From the NCBI RefSeq assembly GCF_014230355.1, contig NZ_JACLAX010000002.1:310001-374000 (forward strand): a stretch of 64,000 nucleotides of DNA, given 5' to 3'. Source of the DNA: Novosphingobium piscinae. Its GTDB lineage: Bacteria > Pseudomonadota > Alphaproteobacteria > Sphingomonadales > Sphingomonadaceae. The notes below the pieces were generated by a model. It made no database searches and was not told where the DNA came from. It saw only the letters and a program-made list of their open reading frames with translations. Shown here one piece after another: positions 60,441-64,000 of the stretch; the stretch's first letter is position 1; every line of letters starts with the position of its first letter. The translations under genes were made by a program, and so were the position numbers.

Positions 60441-60834
60441 GGGCGAGCACTCCCATCCGGCGCGCCACATCGGCACGCACCGCCGGCGTCAAGTCCGAGG
60501 CTTGGCCGGCGACCACGGCCTCGGCGACGAGCACCGTGCGCCCGTCGCGGCCAAGTTGCCGGGTCGAGGCCTCGATGGCCTTGAGGTAGGCCTGGACGCG
60601 CAGCTGCGTTTCCTCGGGCGGGCGCCCCGAGCGGGCCTCCTCCGCGATAAAGTCGCTCATCAGCCGGCTCAGCTGGACCGTTACCACCTCACGCTTCCCG
60701 AGGGTGAGGAGGCGATCGGTCGCCCAGACGCCCCAGAGCGCCTGGGCGAGCAGGCCGATGCCGACCGCCACGCCGAAGGCATTGACGCCGCCGAGCGCCT
60801 GGCTGAGGCGCGATGTTGCCCAAATGTTCCTCAT
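60427..60834 (-). CDS. trbI: Type-F conjugative transfer protein TrbI
   Basis: 135 aa, MRNIWATSRLSQALGGVNAF at the start, one hydrophobic segment near residues 17-35 and a helical periplasmic part (VQLSRLMSDFIAEEARSGRP; VAGQASDLTPAVRADVARR), the F-type TrbI pattern. It is thought to influence pilus retraction or outgrowth. The start at 60834 overlaps the upstream gene by 4 bases; a longer frame has no homology. Confidence 0.85.
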   Translation of the reverse strand: MRNIWATSRLSQALGGVNAFGVAVGIGLLAQALWGVWATDRLLTLGKREVVTVQLSRLMSDFIAEEARSGRPPEETQLRVQAYLKAIEASTRQLGRDGRTVLVAEAVVAGQASDLTPAVRADVARRMGVLARAAR

Positions 60835-61235
60835 GCCTTGTCTCCCGAGAGTTCGCGCTCGACGTCGCGGATGAACCGCGGCAGCCGCCAGGCGACGACC
60901 AGCGTGGCGAGGCCAAGCCCGGTGAGCTTGACCTCGCCGAGGAAGCCGGCGCGCCGGGTGAGGTCGGCAGCAAGGAAGCGCTCGGCGAGATTGGCGAGGT
61001 GGGCGAAGAGCGCATCGGGATTGCCGCCCGACAGCGCGAGGGCGAAGACCAGCGGGAGGCCGAGCACCATCAGGTAGGAGGAGGCAACGAAGGTCGCGGA
61101 CCTCAGCGCAATGTAGCAACCATCGGCCAGCGCCGAGCGCAGGGTGCGGTGTCTCGCCTTTGCTGGCGCGGGAACGGGAAGTGCCGTGTCCGGCGTGTCG
61201 GTCTGGTCGAACGGGGCCATGAGGGTCAGGGGCAT
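60831..61235 (-). CDS. Membrane protein of unknown function between traC and trbI
   Basis: 134 aa from ATG 61235. A Pro/Ala/Thr-rich N-terminus of about 35 residues precedes a hydrophobic hairpin (ALRSATFVASSYLMVLGLPL; LATLVVAWRLPRFIRDVERE). No family recognised. It replaces nothing obvious in the F operon order, where other small genes lie between traC and trbI. Position and tight coupling show it belongs to the transfer machinery. Confidence 0.7.
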   Translation of the reverse strand: MPLTLMAPFDQTDTPDTALPVPAPAKARHRTLRSALADGCYIALRSATFVASSYLMVLGLPLVFALALSGGNPDALFAHLANLAERFLAADLTRRAGFLGEVKLTGLGLATLVVAWRLPRFIRDVERELSGDKA

Positions 61236-61263
61236 GTCGTCTGGTGTCCTTGGGTTCGGGGTG

Positions 61264-63807
61264 TCAGAGGTTGGGAAAGGCGATGCGCTCGATCGCGTCG
61301 GCGAGCTGGTGGCCGCGGGCGAGCTCGGCATCGATCGCGGCGACGGTCTGGGGCGAGCTCGAGAACAGTGTCGCCGAGAACGGGTCGAGGACGAGCCGGC
61401 CGATCGCCTCGGTCTCCGGGCCCTTGATGAAGACCTCGGAGTAGTCGCTCCCGGAGCGCTTGAGGCTGCGGATCAGCGTCTCGGTGCGGTCGTCCATGTC
61501 GAGGCGCTTGCTTGCCCGGAAATCGGCGATGGTCTCGCCCTTCTGCTGGAGGATCAGCATCCAGTCGCTGTTCTCGAGCGCGGCAGTCGCCCCAGCCGAC
61601 TTGTAGTAGTCGTTCAAGGATTGGGTCGCGGTGGCGAGCGCGCCGCCGTACTTGCGGCAGGTGCGGGCATAGGTCTCGACGAACTCGCCCATCGAGCCGC
61701 CCTTGAGCATGGCCCAGGCCTCGTCGATGAGGAGGAGCTTGCGCAGCGAGCGCGGGCTCCTGGTCATGGCCTGGCTAGTCATGAACATGATCGCCGAGAG
61801 CACCACGCTTCGGAGGTCCTCGCGGCTCGCAAGGTCCGACATCTCGAAAACCGTGAAGTCCGCATCGAGCGCAAGGCTCGCCTCGCCCTCGAAGAAGGCG
61901 CCGTAGGTTCCGCCCGCCATGTAGGGAGCGAGCGCAGTGGCGAGATCGCCGGCGGTGTCGTGGCCAAACGCGGCGAGGCTCTCGCCAACCGAGGTCACGG
62001 TCGCGGCGACGCCTTGCTCGCTCCATACCCTGTTGACCGCGCGGTCGATGAGCCCGCGCTCGGTGTCGGTGAGCTGGGCTGTATGCCGCGCCATCTGGCC
62101 GATGATCGCCTTCACCATGCCAAAGCAGTCGAGGCGGTAATCCTCGTCCTCGGCGGCGCGCACCGGATCGATCATCGAGAAGGGATTGAGGCAGAAGCCG
62201 GCAGCAAGCGTGAACTCGACGAAGCGGCCGCCCTGGAGCTTCACCGAATGCTCGAAGCTGCGCCCGTCGTCGATCACCACGACCTGCGCGCCCGCGCCGC
62301 GCAGCGCCGCGCACATCTCCTGCAGGAGGACCGACTTGCCCGACCCCGACTTGCCGCAGATCGCGACATTGTGGTTGCCGGCCTCGTTCTCGAACGGCGA
62401 CCAGAAGAAGGGCTGGCCGCGCCGGCCAACGAAGAGGAGATGCGGCTGCGGGCCGCCGAGGTACTCGCCCTGGAGCGGCGCAATGTTCGCCGCCGTGGTC
62501 GAGAGCAGCGTCCTGAAGCGCTTCAGTCGCTCCATGTCGGCGCCGAGCCCATCGGCCAGGGTGAGCGGCATGGCCGCGAGCAGGCCCTGGAGCTGGAGGT
62601 AACGCTCGTCGGCAAGGTCCCAGCCTGCCGCCTTGTAGAGCGACTTGACCGCGCGCTCGTGGCGGTCGCCCTGGCCGAGCGGCGACCAGGTGGTGATCCC
62701 GTAGAACACCCGGACGAGCCGGCGGCCCTCCTGGAGCTCGGCCTGGACATGCTGCCACTCGGCCGCCTGCTCGCCGATCCGCGGCAGGAACCGCGCGCTG
62801 CGCGTGCCGGCAAGGCTCGTCGTGCGCATGAACTTGAAGCCCGCCTTGGCCGAGGCCGCCTCCTGGTCGGGGTAGACGAGGCAGAGCATGGTCGCGGCGG
62901 GGCAGGGGAAACGCAGCTTGTCGGTGAAGAGATCGCCGATCAGCCGCGCGCACTCCCACGGCGCCCAGCGCTGGGGCATGCTGCGCACCGCAAAGTGCCG
63001 CACGTCGAAGACATCGGGATAGACCGCGCCAATCTCGGGGACGCCGTCCCGGGCGGAGCCGGTCGGACGGAAGCGCTCGGTCATCAGCCGCAGGCGGTCC
63101 TCCTCGACGACGAGCTCGATGTCGCGGCGGATCGCCTGGGCTGCGATCGGATCGTGCGGGTTGTAGCCTGGCGCATCGTCCTGCGGCGCGGTGGTCGGCG
63201 AGGTGAGGTCATCGAGGATCGCGATCAGCGCCTCGGGCGCGACTTCGGCGACCCCGAGGTTCAGCGACTTGAGCATCGCGGTCAGCCCGTCGCGCATCTG
63301 CTTGAGCTCCTCGTTGCTGACCGCCTTCGCCGCCGGCACCCCGACCGAGACGATCACCTGGTGGTGTCGGGCATGGAACGGCGCATCGGCCGACCCCGAT
63401 TCCCAGGCGAGCGCATAGAGCCGGCGCGCGCGGTGCCGAGCGATCGCCTCGTAGACCCCGCCCTGGAGGTAGCGCGGGGCAAACCACGGGCCGACGATGC
63501 GGCTGATCCGCGGGCTTGCAAGGTGGAGCACCTGGAGGCAGGCGCCCGCCGGCAGCCCTTCGGAAAAGAACTGGCCGAGGATCTCGCCGGTGCGCTCGTC
63601 GGCGCCAATTAGCGGCGTGACCGCGAGGATGAACCCCTTCGAGCGCGCGTTGAGGTAGAGCCGGCTTGTCGGATCGTAGACCCGGTAGGGCAGCCAGTCG
63701 GAAAGCATGTCGACCATCAGGGCCGGGCGGGCCTTTTCGGCATGCTCGGCATCGCCGATCAGCCCGGCGAGCAGCCGGTCGATCAGGGGCTTGACAGTCC
63801 CGGTCAT
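61264..63807 (-). CDS. traC: Type IV secretion ATPase TraC (VirB4 family)
   Basis: 847 aa from ATG 63807. The N-terminal TraC_F_IV domain (LMVDMLSDWLPYRVYDPTSR) is followed by the ATPase domain with Walker A GKSGSGKSVLL and Walker B LLLIDEAWAML, then the RecA-like motif ATATQSLNDYY. It powers pilus assembly at the inner membrane. A GTG one codon upstream is an alternative. The start overlaps the stop of the preceding gene by one base. Confidence 0.96.
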   Translation of the reverse strand: MTGTVKPLIDRLLAGLIGDAEHAEKARPALMVDMLSDWLPYRVYDPTSRLYLNARSKGFILAVTPLIGADERTGEILGQFFSEGLPAGACLQVLHLASPRISRIVGPWFAPRYLQGGVYEAIARHRARRLYALAWESGSADAPFHARHHQVIVSVGVPAAKAVSNEELKQMRDGLTAMLKSLNLGVAEVAPEALIAILDDLTSPTTAPQDDAPGYNPHDPIAAQAIRRDIELVVEEDRLRLMTERFRPTGSARDGVPEIGAVYPDVFDVRHFAVRSMPQRWAPWECARLIGDLFTDKLRFPCPAATMLCLVYPDQEAASAKAGFKFMRTTSLAGTRSARFLPRIGEQAAEWQHVQAELQEGRRLVRVFYGITTWSPLGQGDRHERAVKSLYKAAGWDLADERYLQLQGLLAAMPLTLADGLGADMERLKRFRTLLSTTAANIAPLQGEYLGGPQPHLLFVGRRGQPFFWSPFENEAGNHNVAICGKSGSGKSVLLQEMCAALRGAGAQVVVIDDGRSFEHSVKLQGGRFVEFTLAAGFCLNPFSMIDPVRAAEDEDYRLDCFGMVKAIIGQMARHTAQLTDTERGLIDRAVNRVWSEQGVAATVTSVGESLAAFGHDTAGDLATALAPYMAGGTYGAFFEGEASLALDADFTVFEMSDLASREDLRSVVLSAIMFMTSQAMTRSPRSLRKLLLIDEAWAMLKGGSMGEFVETYARTCRKYGGALATATQSLNDYYKSAGATAALENSDWMLILQQKGETIADFRASKRLDMDDRTETLIRSLKRSGSDYSEVFIKGPETEAIGRLVLDPFSATLFSSSPQTVAAIDAELARGHQLADAIERIAFPNL

Positions 63808-64000
63808 CACTGCGGCTCCTGGGTCTTGGGGGTGCTGGCGGGTGCGTGGCTTGCCGCGCGGGCGGCCGCGATCGCCGCGGCGCTCGGGAACACCGGAGAC
63901 GCAGGCGAAGCTTCGGACCCCGGGGCTCGATCATGCGGGGGAGGCGGCATGTCGAACCCCGGGACCCCCGGTGCCGAAGCACCGGCGACTGCCTCGCGCG
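63807..64000 (-). CDS. C-terminus of a gene upstream of traC, possibly traV (truncated by window edge)
   Basis: An open frame enters from the right edge and ends at TGA 63809-63807, overlapping the traC start. The 64 visible residues are Pro/Ala/Ser-rich (APGVPGFDMPPPPHDRAP; SAAAIAAARAASHAPAS) and end KTQEPQ. TraV lipoproteins precede TraC in F-type operons and often have such tails, so traV is likely by position only. Confidence 0.45.
   Translation of the reverse strand, partial: REAVAGASAPGVPGFDMPPPPHDRAPGSEASPASPVFPSAAAIAAARAASHAPASTPKTQEPQ

Larger units (their letters stand above)
22296..64000. mobile_element. Integrative and conjugative element (left end and body; right end outside window)
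   Basis: A tRNA-linked integrase is followed by conjugation, partition, antirestriction and cargo genes and by an F-type secretion operon that continues to the window edge. All relaxosome and coupling functions (RHH protein, TraD, MobF relaxase) and most F-type mating-pair genes are present. traB, traE, traK, traL and the right end must lie to the right. Calling it an ICE rather than an integrated plasmid rests on the integrase and tRNA context and on the absence of a visible replication initiator. Confidence 0.85.

Noticed and set aside
61144-63612. 822-aa open frame on the plus strand opposite traC
   Set aside because: Shadow frame; Walker motifs are on the minus strand.
22296-64000. Integrated plasmid with its own replication initiator
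   Set aside because: No Rep-like protein was recognised in the visible part; the ParB-like protein has no ParA partner. The right part of the element is unseen, so this remains open but unsupported.

Overview
The window reads as a GC-rich alphaproteobacterial chromosome, most likely Sphingomonadales (Novosphingobium/Sphingomonas-like). The reasons are the alphaproteobacterial gene content (transketolase-gap-pgk-class I aldolase cluster, DUF2842, zapA/6S RNA/5-formyl-THF cyclo-ligase block, acpP-fabF-mltG), DUF5818 and DUF6437 proteins, and a REP-like inverted repeat of the type common in that order. All family assignments are from sequence reading, not from a search.

Bases 1-22295 are ordinary chromosome: the end of a branched-chain 2-oxoacid dehydrogenase operon whose E2 gene carries a frameshift in a GC dinucleotide tract, tRNA-Asp, zapA and 6S RNA, a glycolysis/pentose phosphate cluster (tkt, gap, MOSC gene, pgk, fda), an LplT-like transporter, pgsA, a cytochrome P450 with its [3Fe-4S] ferredoxin, oxyR, rnd, aspS, acpP-fabF-mltG, a 2H phosphoesterase and an elongator tRNA-Met.

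From the tRNA-Met 3' end (22295) to beyond the right edge lies an integrative and conjugative element. A P4-type integrase sits next to the tRNA. A left block follows: DUF5818 protein, lytic transglycosylase, primase-like protein, Xre/RES toxin-antitoxin, winged-helix protein, ParB-like protein, ArdC, a low-GC membrane protein, DUF2493 protein, SSB, DUF6437 protein and a 78-aa protein. The candidate oriT region (36.1-36.5 kb), an RHH accessory protein, TraD and a TrwC-sized MobF relaxase come next. Then a regulatory module (S24 repressor diverging from a 57-aa Cro-like protein, with a thermonuclease and a second DUF5818 protein). A low-GC cargo island at 44.3-50.3 kb holds a DUF262 gene broken by an IS3-family element, a HEPN protein, and a type II restriction-modification system with controller protein. 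The F-type mating-pair formation operon (TraV?, TraC, 134-aa protein, TrbI, TraF peptidase, TraW, TraU, TrbC, TraN, TraF, TraH, TraG) runs leftward from the right edge. traB, traE, traK, traL and the right attachment site must lie outside the window.

Three regulatory layers stand out. First, four intergenic direct repeats of the alphaproteobacterial LexA type (GTTC-N7-GTTC, or its complement) sit before the transglycosylase/primase pair, the relaxosome-TraD-TraI operon, a 79-aa protein and the Cro-like gene. Two of them share 16 of 18 bases, so the element looks wired to the SOS response. Second, the leaders of ssb and the DUF2493 gene share a nested fold-back architecture with the same outer stem (GGTCCGG/CCGGACC). 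Together with gene direction towards the candidate oriT, this suggests single-strand promoters for early expression in the recipient. Third, the restriction-modification operon has two near-identical C-boxes, one before the methyltransferase and one before the controller gene.
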